Assembly: GCA_031277915.1 (NCBI GenBank)
Contig: JAITLL010000018.1
Coordinates: forward strand, 115,728 to 179,727
Direction: 5' to 3'
Length of the DNA stretch: 64,000 bases
Origin: Acinetobacter sp.
GTDB lineage: Bacteria; Pseudomonadota; Gammaproteobacteria; Pseudomonadales; Moraxellaceae
The notes below the pieces were generated by a model, which had not been told where the DNA came from, made no database searches, and saw nothing but the letters and a program-made list of their open reading frames with translations. Shown piece after piece: positions 17,273-24,983 of the stretch. Within the stretch, counting starts at the first letter, position 1. Each line of letters opens with the position of its first letter. The position numbers and the translations under genes are program-made.

Positions 17273-17530
17273 TTAAATATATTTTAGACATAAGAAGCCT
17301 TTGCCACTGTCCTCCAAAAAACCTATACTATTTTCAAAATTAGAATCAATAACCTTATTTAAGTCTTCTGAAGACAAAATATCTAATTCAAATTTATTTA
17401 TTGATGTCATTATTTCATTATTAGAAAAATTATTAAATGGATCTAAAAAATCTCTCATATTTAATGGAATTTTTTTTATTTCTTGACTTAGATATAGGAT
17501 TTTATCAATATTTTCAAGATAAACATTAGA
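17273..17530 (-). pseudogene. Remnant of a peptide/protein exporter-type ABC ATPase
   Basis: An open frame of 85 codons preceded by TGA reads like the middle of an ABC ATPase. It has a Q-loop-like ILYLSQEIKKIPLNMRDFLDP, FNNFSNNEIM as in exporters with NLDPFxxxSDEEI, and a decayed signature GFLEDSGKGFLCL where LSGGQ should be. Walker A lies outside the frame and the protein ends before Walker B. It is therefore a relic. It lies behind the GNAT gene on the minus strand in the 525-bp gap, next to macAB, hinting that a peptide export locus once stood here. Confidence 0.5.
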
Positions 17531-17676
17531 TCAACTGATAAATTTTTACTGATCTTACGTAACTCCTATACATGTTCAAATGCACATAAGGGTTAATCTA
17601 ACTGAGCAAAATTTTGCTAAAAATATGTGCGTAAAGTATCAATCAAATTTTAAGCAAGCATGTATTAAACATGCTC

Positions 17677-18225
17677 TCAACCCATCCCCCTCAAAAACAC
17701 CTCTAACACCCGATCATCAACTTCATTCGGGCCTAAACGCTGAATGACGGCGCCATCGATCATATACACAAATAGCTTGGCATCAGTAAAAGAAGCATCG
17801 GAGTTAAGCGCTCTAAGCTGGCTATATATTTCATTGGTGAGCCATGTTCTATATCGCAGGGCGATTGTGTATGCGTTTGGGTAGTTATTCTTCGTTTCAA
17901 AAATGGCTTTAAATAACAGGTAGTACAGCCCGTCTATGTCTGTATGTAAATCATAGAATTTTTTGAGTTTATCGACTGCGCTTGTGTTGTGGTCGTATTC
18001 GACCATTTCAATCACTTGGTCTTGGAGTCGTTCTTTTTGCACCATTAGGCAAATTTCAATAAAGCGTTCTTTAGAGTGAAAGTAGTTGTAAAACGTCATT
18101 TTGGGTATTTCGGACTCTTTCACAAGTCTGTCGATGCCGACAATATGAAACCCGTTGTAGTGAAATAGCTCAATTGATTTATTTACGACTTTTAATGCAC
18201 GTGTTGGAAGAACTAAATTTTGCAT
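17677..18225 (-). CDS. TetR/AcrR-family transcriptional regulator
   Basis: The start at 18225 gives 182 residues, normal for TetR. The N-terminal helix-turn-helix covers about residues 10-55, with NGFHIVGIDRLVKESEIPKM followed by TFYNYFHSKERFIE, the classic recognition helix. The C-terminal ligand domain is rich in aromatic residues. It stands alone, its upstream side facing the structured RNA-like locus, and no adjacent gene reads in the same direction. It most likely represses itself and a neighbour. The base composition is less AT-rich than the macAB segment, suggesting a different origin. Confidence 0.8.
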   Translation of the reverse strand: MQNLVLPTRALKVVNKSIELFHYNGFHIVGIDRLVKESEIPKMTFYNYFHSKERFIEICLMVQKERLQDQVIEMVEYDHNTSAVDKLKKFYDLHTDIDGLYYLLFKAIFETKNNYPNAYTIALRYRTWLTNEIYSQLRALNSDASFTDAKLFVYMIDGAVIQRLGPNEVDDRVLEVFLRGMG

Positions 18226-18439
18226 ATTTTTACCGTTATAAATTAAATTTTTGTTGTATATAAATGAGATATAAAAACTGTGCCCTTTCTGGGAGAAAAA
18301 AAGGCACAGCAAAGCCTATAAAGACTGTGCTTGGCACATCTCACGTTTTAGTTGTTGAAGAAAGTTTTAAGTAATAACGAGCTAAAGCCTGAAAAGCCTT
18401 ACGGCGATCAAGCTGCGTTAAATGTTTTAAGCTGTGTTG

Positions 18440-18710
18440 TTATAGCTTTTGGCAAAGGTTGCCAAGAAATAATGGATGTGCAAAGCCAACTCCTTATATA
18501 TGGAGTTCTGCCAGAGCATAAAATTATGGTGGCAGAACGGAAGAAGGTTAGCAGACTGGTTAGACTCCAGCACACCCGAGGGTGTCCCTCTCCCGTCCTA
18601 CCGCTACGGGAGGGAACTAGGAGTATGCGCACAAAACTATTCCTCAGAAGGAATAACTCTGATGCGGTCTAAACGGTCTGCTAAAACCGACTGGCGATGT
18701 AGGCCAGCCC
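18440..18710 (+). ncRNA. Candidate novel structured non-coding RNA
   Basis: This GC-richer island in AT-rich DNA holds many helices. They are TTGGCA/TGCCAA near 18449-18463, GTTCTGCCA (18505-18513)/TGGCAGAAC (18530-18538), long-range AGCAGAC (18550-18556)/GTCTGCT (18676-18682), an inner TTAGAC/GTCTAA, ACACCC (18572-18577)/GGGTGT (18580-18585), CTCCCGT (18590-18596)/ACGGGAG (18606-18612), TATTCCT (18638-18644)/AGGAATA (18649-18655), and CTGGC/GCCAG near 18690-18706. The strand is uncertain; plus is chosen arbitrarily. Frames on both strands through it have no domain and look spurious. I do not recognise an Rfam family. A phage or satellite-derived RNA is one possibility. Confidence 0.5.
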
Positions 18711-18848
18711 GCAAATGGTAATCTTCAATATTTAAGGTGTCAATGCAAAATTGGCTAGAAATTATTTAAATAGTTATTATTTTTCATTCAATTACATATT
18801 TAAGGAAACTCTTAAGTAATATTTACAATCTGCTTTTATATCATTAAG

Positions 18849-19046
18849 TTAAAGTTTAAAGTTATGCGCTGAATCCCAAATATAAGATGCAACGAAATCA
18901 GCCCTTAATAAAATGGCAATATCTGCAATGATATTTTCACGTAAATTGTATTGCCCTTTCCCTGAGCCAAGTTTCCATAATATTTCAGAAAACAAGGTGA
19001 ACTCAGACAGGCTTAAATCTTTTCTAAAAGTGCAGTCATAGTCTGC
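18849..19046 (-). pseudogene. Fragment of an unrecognised regulator-like protein
   Basis: A 65-codon open stretch without a start reads DCTFRKDLSLSEFTLFSEIL, then GQYNLRENIIADIAILLRAD and FVASYIWDS before stopping. It is well-formed protein sequence, resembling the N-terminal sensor part of a LuxR-like regulator, but I cannot name it firmly. In-frame TAG precedes it and the DNA-binding part is absent, so it is a relic. Confidence 0.4.
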
Positions 19047-19163
19047 CTATTTAACGAAATCCATCGATTTTTAAGAAGATCGGTTAAGCGCCTCTTTTGA
19101 GCTTATTCTTATGTCCGATCCCACCCTTTTCTATAACACATATTTTTTGATTTGGTAGGTATG

Positions 19164-19250
19164 AGATGTTGTAATTTTCATGTAAATAACCATCTAGACA
19201 TTACATGTGTTGGAGTCATTTTTGTACTGGTGTTTGATAAGAATTACAAA
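19164..19250 (+). repeat. 87-bp direct repeat, copy 2 (partner at 9576-9662)
   Basis: It has the same orientation as copy 1 and about 90 percent identity by eye. The nested inverted repeats TTGTAATT/AATTACAA and ATGTAA/TTACAT are kept. Together the copies bracket the 9.5-kb segment with phoD, CPBP, macAB and tetR. Confidence 0.8.
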
Positions 19251-19310
19251 TTAATAAAGTTTTTGATTTTAAGAAAAATAAGTTAAAGAAGACAAAGTTA
19301 TGTGTGCGAA

Positions 19311-19928
19311 TTATTGAAAAATTAAAATAACTGCCAATAAAAAGAATATACATCCACTAATCTTATTTAATTTTTCAAAATTATTTCCGCTAAGTATTTT
19401 TTCTTTAAAAATAGAAGAGAAATTTGCATAAGCCAAATGAATTAAAAAACCAATAAAACAAAAAGATAGTGATAAAATCAAGAATTGATAAATAATATTT
19501 TTTTTAATATCGATAAATTGAGGAAATAATGCAATAAAAAAAACAATAGTTTTAGGGTTTAATAAAGATGCAAAAAGTCCTTGATAAAACAGCCTAGCCT
19601 TACTAATCTTGGATTGTATTGACTCTTCATTTAAGATTGTTTCAGAAGAAAATTTTTTTATAAAATTTTTATACCCCAAATACATTAAATAAAAAGCACC
19701 AATATATTTTAAAATAGTAAACATCTTAGGATTGCTAGTAACAATTAAACCAACCCCACTTGCTGATATAACAGCAATTAAAAACATTCCAATTATTAAG
19801 CCAAAAATACCAAATAATGAGGTTTTTACACCATAATTTATAGAGTTGGTGACTGTAAATAGAACACCTGGACCCGGACTAGATAATGTTAAAAAAGCAA
19901 TTGTAATGAATACTATAATCCCACTCAC
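19311..19928 (-). CDS. LysE/RhtB-family amino-acid exporter
   Basis: The 205-residue protein has six hydrophobic segments and the family motif SSPGPGVLFTVTNSINYGVK near the N-terminus, plus LNPKTIVFFIALFPQF in the middle. LysE/RhtB proteins export amino acids or related metabolites using the proton gradient. The start is GTG at 19928, with AGGG about 8 nt upstream. It lies 79 bp downstream of the epimerase gene on the same strand, with a strong 13-bp hairpin between them, so the two may be one attenuated operon. Cargo is unknown. Confidence 0.82.
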   Translation of the reverse strand: MSGIIVFITIAFLTLSSPGPGVLFTVTNSINYGVKTSLFGIFGLIIGMFLIAVISASGVGLIVTSNPKMFTILKYIGAFYLMYLGYKNFIKKFSSETILNEESIQSKISKARLFYQGLFASLLNPKTIVFFIALFPQFIDIKKNIIYQFLILSLSFCFIGFLIHLAYANFSSIFKEKILSGNNFEKLNKISGCIFFLLAVILIFQ

Positions 19929-19967
19929 CGATTACACCCTATAAAGTTATTAATTTTTTTAAATTTC

Positions 19968-20003
19968 TAAGGGTCTCCTACTAATTAAAATAGGAGACCC
20001 TTA
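19968..20003 (-). terminator. Strong intergenic hairpin between epimerase and LysE genes
   Basis: TAAGGGTCTCCTA (19968-19980) pairs perfectly with TAGGAGACCCTTA (19991-20003), with a ten-base AT loop. No T-run directly follows on the minus strand, so it may be a partial terminator or an mRNA-stabilising stem. Confidence 0.65.
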
Positions 20004-20007
20004 GCGA

Positions 20008-20844
20008 TTATACTGTAATCATTGATGCATCTGATAACTCTTTAATGGAATCACTAGTGCTTTTGTCTCGTATTTCAAATGCAATAATCCCCTTCCATTC
20101 ATTTTTATTTAAAACATTAACAAACTCAGTAAAGTTCACAGTACCACGTAAAATACTAAAGTGTTGATCTTGTTCACCATTATTATTACTAAAAGATATT
20201 GCCTTGATCTTTTTATGATATTTTTTTATAACTTCTATTGGATCACCCTCACCAATATTTGCATGACCAGCATCTAAGAAAAAGTAGACATTATCATTAT
20301 TAATATTTTCAAACACATAATCGTACTCATCCATATGTGTAAACACATAATAAAAAGGGCGATAATATTTATAATTGGATAAATTCTCTAAATAAATATC
20401 AACAGATTTATATTTAGCATATTCTGCCAGCTCTTTTACTGACTTAATAAAATTATCTAAAGCTTTCTTTTTGGCTAAGACAATTTTTTTTGGTTCAACA
20501 ATTCCACCACCATGAATAATTAAAGGCGCTCCAATTTTCGCGGAAATATCAATTTCTTGTTTAACATATTGCACAGCCGCTTCTCGTAAATAATCAACAT
20601 CACTACCTAGCGGAGCTTTAAAATTACCATGAAAAATTGGTTGTACATTGTATTCTTTTATTAAATTATTTAAATTATCAATTCTTTCAAAAGACCAATC
20701 GGCAACCATTTCACCATGTAAACTTCCATCCACATACCAATGAGTACAACCATCTTTTGCGGCTTTTAGAATACCTTCTTCAGCTGGAAGGTAATGTTGA
20801 TGAGCAATCCCAGTAGCGAAACTTGGATAATTTGATGTGTTCAT
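20008..20844 (-). CDS. TIM-barrel sugar-phosphate isomerase/epimerase family protein
   Basis: The 278-residue protein has the AP-endonuclease-2-type barrel. IGAPLIIHGGG, VDIYLENLSN (metal-binding Glu), YFFLDAGHANIG (Asp and His), AISFSNNNGEQDQHFSILRG (His region) and IAFEIRD (Glu) supply the metal-ligand strands of this superfamily. Members isomerise or epimerise sugars, inositols and hydroxypyruvate-like compounds; the substrate here is not evident. It is followed by the LysE exporter gene, suggesting a small pathway. It is AT-rich and belongs to the accessory segment. Confidence 0.75.
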   Translation of the reverse strand: MNTSNYPSFATGIAHQHYLPAEEGILKAAKDGCTHWYVDGSLHGEMVADWSFERIDNLNNLIKEYNVQPIFHGNFKAPLGSDVDYLREAAVQYVKQEIDISAKIGAPLIIHGGGIVEPKKIVLAKKKALDNFIKSVKELAEYAKYKSVDIYLENLSNYKYYRPFYYVFTHMDEYDYVFENINNDNVYFFLDAGHANIGEGDPIEVIKKYHKKIKAISFSNNNGEQDQHFSILRGTVNFTEFVNVLNKNEWKGIIAFEIRDKSTSDSIKELSDASMITV

Positions 20845-21323
20845 GATTTTTTCCTATTTCAATACTAATATTTTGTTCACAGTCAAAGATTTAAATTAAT
20901 AACCCAGGCTAATAACTTATCCCTATTAATAATGGCAGATATGAATTAACCTTATTATTAGGAGCAACACGACAGATCTATACGTCTTTTTTTATACGTT
21001 TTAAATATTACAATTTAATAAAATGTTTTTATATAATATGAATTAATCAAGATCTATATCCCCATTGCTTATCTTATAAATTTTTCACAATTATTCAAAT
21101 AGATAGTGCTAATCAAAAGAATATTAAACTGGTCTAAAAAACTAGCATATTAATAAATTTTTACGGATATGATTCATTCAAGAATTAGCACCACTTATAA
21201 TTAATAAAGGTTTTTTTAAAATAATCTCTTTTGAAGCAGGTTTTTGTTCCATTTATTTGAATACGGTTTACTCATTTTTTATAGTTAAAATCCAATTTTT
21301 TATAAACCCAAAGTGGATTAATT
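20845..21323. other. Intergenic, no gene recognised
   Basis: This 479-bp AT-rich spacer separates the epimerase (minus) and SemiSWEET (plus) genes and must hold both promoters. I see no credible frame, repeat or palindrome. Confidence 0.5.
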
Positions 21324-21578
21324 ATGAGTGAAGATAGATTAGTAACTATAATTGGCTGGGTAGCCACTTTAACCGCCGTATGTATGTATTTTTCTTATAT
21401 ACCGCAAATTATAGACAACTTACATGGCTCAAAAGGTAATCCTATTCAACCTTTTGCTGCATCTATTAACAGCTTGCTATGGGTCACCTATGGATTAAAA
21501 AGAAAAGATTACCCTTTAGTAGCAGCAAATAGTTCAGGAATAATTTTTGGTATCGTTGCTGCTGTAACTGCTCTATAA
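21324..21578 (+). CDS. SemiSWEET-type sugar transporter
   Basis: The 84-residue protein has three membrane helices, the SemiSWEET size. The PQ-loop motif FSYIPQIIDNL lies in helix 1 and SINSLLWVTYGL in helix 2, where the conserved Asn and Trp of SemiSWEETs stand. It works as a homodimer to equilibrate sugars across the inner membrane. It stands alone and is followed by a good terminator. The cargo cannot be deduced. Confidence 0.88.
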   Translation: MSEDRLVTIIGWVATLTAVCMYFSYIPQIIDNLHGSKGNPIQPFAASINSLLWVTYGLKRKDYPLVAANSSGIIFGIVAAVTAL

Positions 21579-21665
21579 GTATTTTGAATTAACATAACCA
21601 CTTTCGCATTTAATAAAACCCTCAAAATATCATTCAATATATAGTTATCAACAACTCTAAGAAGT

Positions 21666-21690
21666 GACCGCTTATAGCGGTCTATTTTTT
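21666..21690 (+). terminator. Terminator of the SemiSWEET gene
   Basis: GACCGC (21666-21671) pairs with GCGGTC (21677-21682), followed by TATTTTTT. Confidence 0.88.
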
Positions 21691-21722
21691 GTTTTGAAAA
21701 TAATTTTAGACATCATAAATAG

Positions 21723-21850
21723 AAAAACCCAACTCTATCTTCTCCATAGAGTTGGGGCGGCATTTTGCCAAACCTGAAATGCAAAACATGGCCAACCTTA
21801 TGTTTTGCACGTACGATATTTACATGAGTTCCTCATTACCTCATTGGCAT
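21723..21850 (-). ncRNA. Candidate small RNA with its own terminator
   Basis: Read on the minus strand, TGCAAAACAT/ATGTTTTGCA (21780-21789 with 21800-21809) forms a 10-bp hairpin around AAGGTTGGCC. A short GGCAAAATGCC stem is next. A perfect 11-bp terminator follows, CCCAACTCTAT (21728-21738) with ATAGAGTTGGG (21746-21756), and then TTTTTCT. No protein gene lies upstream on this strand, so the terminator seems to end a short RNA. Acinetobacter is known to carry a multi-copy family of phage C4-like sRNAs; membership is possible but unverified. The 5' end is a guess. Confidence 0.6.
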
Positions 21851-22155
21851 AAAATTACATAGATTAAGTAATACAATATTAACAAAAATTTAAGTCAACG
21901 GAGTAAAATAAGTTTTAATTATATTTACACACATAGTTAATTTATAAAAAATATTTAATTATATTATAACCTTAAATATAAATTCACACAGCAATCCATA
22001 TTAAAATAAACTTTAAAATATGAAAACTCATAAGAGTTAAAATGTAAAATTATAGGCAAAAAGTTTCAAAACCATACATTTCGCAGAGAGAAATGAGACA
22101 TAAAAATAAGATTAAAAGCCCCGCCAATAATTGATATTTAGCGTAGCTTTATATA

Positions 22156-22437
22156 TCACAATACGTCATTTAAAATAAAATTTATTATTAATATGAATAG
22201 ACTACTGTTTATTTTTTTCTTACCTGACTTTTCAAATTGATTATGCGTATCATCTGGATACCCATGCTCAAGTAAATAGGTCAACTTTTCATCTGTAGAT
22301 GTATTTGCTACATCACTCAAAATATTATTGCGTTTTGTAGATATTTCATAATCCGCAGTTGTTGGTTAGACAGTTTGGCATCCTATCAAAATGCAAGCAA
22401 CTAAACATGATACTGTAATTGATTTTATATTTTTCAT
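22156..22437 (-). pseudogene. Small lipoprotein gene interrupted by a premature stop
   Basis: The frame starts at 22437 with a lipoprotein signal peptide ending LIGCQ. It meets TAA after 23 codons (22366-22368) and continues open in the same frame for about 69 codons (DEKLTYLLEHGYPDDTHNQF and on). Removing the stop would give a protein of about 93 residues. Either a nonsense mutation has inactivated it or there is a sequencing error. Function unknown. The rest of 21851-22667 is AT-rich with no other gene seen. Confidence 0.6.
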
Positions 22438-22667
22438 ACAGCTATCCATCTTATTTTGAAGTTTATATATTTTTTATAAAAATTATTTCAGTACTATTTG
22501 CCACTTAAAACAGCTATTAATATGCTACCCAGCCAATTATAGATTACTAATCTATCCTCACGCATAATTACTCCACTTTTTTAGCTTCTGAAAAAATTGG
22601 ATTTTAAATTTAAAAAATGAGTCAATCTTATTCAACTAAATGAAACAAAAAACCGCTTTAAAAGAGA

Positions 22668-23828
22668 TTAATTATAAATATTGATAATTCCAGAATGAAT
22701 CATATCTGTACAAAATTTACTGATATATTGAGCTTTCAAACCATTTTCACATCCTTCTCTAGAAATAGTAGAATAGTGAACTGGCTTTCCTAATAATAAG
22801 TCATTAAAAGAACTTGAAATTTCTTTTGGTACTATCCACTTCTTTTTTCCATTACTAATAATTAAACCGTGTTGATGCTCTTTTTCATAAGTAATAGAAT
22901 GATTCAGTACAAAAACTTCATTAGTAAAATATGACTCAAATGAATCGATACCAATATAGGGGAAATTTAAAATAGAATTGAATTTAAAGTTAGATTTTAG
23001 GTGAGACATAACATTATAAATTTTATGAGAATTCCAGTGAACTTGAGATAAATTTATAAAGAATTTTGCAACAAATTTTTCCATTTGATCTTTATCATTT
23101 ATATTGGGCATTCTTTTTCTAAATTCAGGAAGTTTAGATAAATCATCTTTAAGCCAGTCTAGTAAATCTAGTGCCGTATGTCGATGAATGCCAACAGTAG
23201 CATGTAGCGAAATATTATTTCCAGTTTCAGCCAAATGTATTTGTCCCATTGGAATATATAAAATATCTCCTTTTTCTAAAGTCAACTCCGCAAGTAGTTC
23301 TTCATTTTTATTTAATACATATTTATGATTTATAGGATCTATATCGGCAAAGTCATATATCTTCCATTTTTTTGAACCTTCTAACTGAATTATAAAGATA
23401 TCTCGCTCATCCCAATGAGGTCCAAAAGGACTACTTGAGTCTTTCCATGAAGCATATAAATTAGTTTGCGTATTAGTACATAGAAATTGAGATAGATCGG
23501 AACAGAACTTAGCAATTTTAACATGCTTTGTATGAGCACCATTTAGTACAAAAGTGTAACCATTAAAAATATATTTATTAAAAAGATTTGTTATTTTTCT
23601 GGCCCTTTTTTTCTTATCTTTAAATAAATTATATGGAGAAACAATCTCTCTTTCACCAAGCATTAAAACATCATTATAAGAATCCAACATAGAGATAATA
23701 TAATTTAGTTCAGACCAATTGCATAATTGATTTGGATCAAATATATCTTTTTTATAGAACCAACTAGACTGGTTGTAATTATTAAGAAATTCATCAATAA
23801 ATTCTTGATCAAAATAGTCTAAAATCAT
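22668..23828 (-). CDS. JmjC/cupin-4-like 2-oxoglutarate oxygenase family protein
   Basis: The 386-residue protein has a double-stranded beta-helix core at about 110-220 resembling bacterial ribosomal oxygenases (YcfD/RoxA group). FGPHWDERDIFIIQLEGSKK carries the HxD iron-binding pair, GDILYIPMGQIH a further strand, and SLHATVGIHRHT the distal histidines. The C-terminal half would form the dimer and winged-helix parts. RoxA hydroxylates an arginine in ribosomal protein uL16; this protein is too divergent to assume that target. It stands alone in the AT-rich accessory segment, so it may act on a small molecule or peptide instead. No precursor peptide was found beside it. Confidence 0.72.
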   Translation of the reverse strand: MILDYFDQEFIDEFLNNYNQSSWFYKKDIFDPNQLCNWSELNYIISMLDSYNDVLMLGEREIVSPYNLFKDKKKRARKITNLFNKYIFNGYTFVLNGAHTKHVKIAKFCSDLSQFLCTNTQTNLYASWKDSSSPFGPHWDERDIFIIQLEGSKKWKIYDFADIDPINHKYVLNKNEELLAELTLEKGDILYIPMGQIHLAETGNNISLHATVGIHRHTALDLLDWLKDDLSKLPEFRKRMPNINDKDQMEKFVAKFFINLSQVHWNSHKIYNVMSHLKSNFKFNSILNFPYIGIDSFESYFTNEVFVLNHSITYEKEHQHGLIISNGKKKWIVPKEISSSFNDLLLGKPVHYSTISREGCENGLKAQYISKFCTDMIHSGIINIYN

Positions 23829-23919
23829 AGGTGCAACCCTTTAATCAACTTCATCAATCAGTACACGAACTAAAACTTTCTCATTAATTTGCCATGTTTG
23901 GCTTTATCCTACCCCCCGA

Positions 23920-24465
23920 TTAATAATCGGTCACTGTACACTGCAACTCTCTAAGCAGCTTAACCACCCCTGCGACTTCTTGAGCCAATTGCTCATCGCT
24001 TATATCACTTACTCCCCGTATCAGATACGGTGGCAGATAATCCATACCGGTTAGATTGGCCATTGCGTGAAAAGGAAGCAGTAACTCCTCTACCGAGTAA
24101 CGGTTGTATCCTTCTGGAGTATAGGCTTGCGCGTTGCCTCCAGTACTCACTATTAGCTGTAGTGGCTTGTCATGTAGTTTAGTTCCGTGACGACCATAAG
24201 CAAAACCGTAAGTTAATACTGCATCCTGCCATTCACACAGGATGGCTGGCGAACTATACCAGTAAAACGGAAACATCATCACTACCGTATCATGGCTTTG
24301 TAGCAGCTCCTGTTCACGAGCCACATCAATGAGATAATCTGGGTAAACTCGGATCAGTTCTTGTACGGTAACGTTGGGTAGCTGGTGTACTGCTTCTATT
24401 AGTATCTTGTTGATGCGCGACTCATCGGGATTACGGTGGGCAGTTAATACTAAAATACGCGACAT
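23920..24465 (-). CDS. NAD(P)H:quinone oxidoreductase, KefF/MdaB-like flavodoxin fold
   Basis: The 181-residue flavodoxin-fold protein has LTAHRNPDESRIN at the phosphate-binding loop, MMFPFYWYSSPAILCEWQDA around the flavin, and STGGNAQAYTPEGYNRYS. These are standard motifs of KefF and YwrO-like NAD(P)H oxidoreductases. It would reduce quinones or electrophiles, or regulate a potassium efflux system. No kef gene is adjacent. Its base composition is clearly less AT-rich than the oxygenase gene beside it, so the two likely have separate histories. Confidence 0.82.
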   Translation of the reverse strand: MSRILVLTAHRNPDESRINKILIEAVHQLPNVTVQELIRVYPDYLIDVAREQELLQSHDTVVMMFPFYWYSSPAILCEWQDAVLTYGFAYGRHGTKLHDKPLQLIVSTGGNAQAYTPEGYNRYSVEELLLPFHAMANLTGMDYLPPYLIRGVSDISDEQLAQEVAGVVKLLRELQCTVTDY

Positions 24466-24517
24466 AATAATTCCTAAGACCTATAGAAGGTCAAGCCTTT
24501 GACAATAAAACGGATGC

Positions 24518-24730
24518 ATCAAGAATAGAATTGGAAGCAAATAGAATCTATAACCATTCAAAGATCCGAGATAAAATATTGATAAAAAAGAGACTTTATT
24601 GAAATATATTCACACGACTATTCAAATAGTTCTTAATGAAATCTAGTTAGTATCCAGCCAAAGATGATGATAGTAAAAAGCGCTTTATAGTTCCTAATAC
24701 AAGGTTGCATAGATAAAAGTGCATTAGCAT
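24518..24730 (+). repeat. Diverged intergenic repeat, copy B
   Basis: AGAATAGAATTGGAAGCAAA TAGAATCTATAA closely matches the start of copy A at 30113. Later blocks (TTCTTAATGAAATCTAGTTAG, TTCCTAATACAAGGTT) also align with copy A after gaps. No frame survives. It occupies most of the 518-bp gap between the oxidoreductase and phosphoesterase genes. Confidence 0.6.
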
Positions 24731-24983
24731 CGCTTTATGAGAACAATGAGCTAATCCTTTATTTTAAAAATAACAATATTGAAGACTTAAATCTTTAGAT
24801 AAAAATATTGCAAAATTAGGCAAGTAGTGTCAATAGCTGAGCCATAATTACTATCAAAGCTCTATTGGCCTTAAAATATCAAACTAACTGAATGGGAAGC
24901 TTTTATAACTATGCCAGCCCCCATACAGTCATGAATCGTAAAACTTATATTAAATCTTAATGTCTGTAAAAGTACTCACAGTA

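Noticed and set aside
18352-18672. Plus-strand frame of about 106 codons across the structured locus
   Set aside because: It has no Shine-Dalgarno, odd composition and no domain. A minus-strand frame of 74 codons overlaps it, and the locus folds as RNA, so both look incidental.
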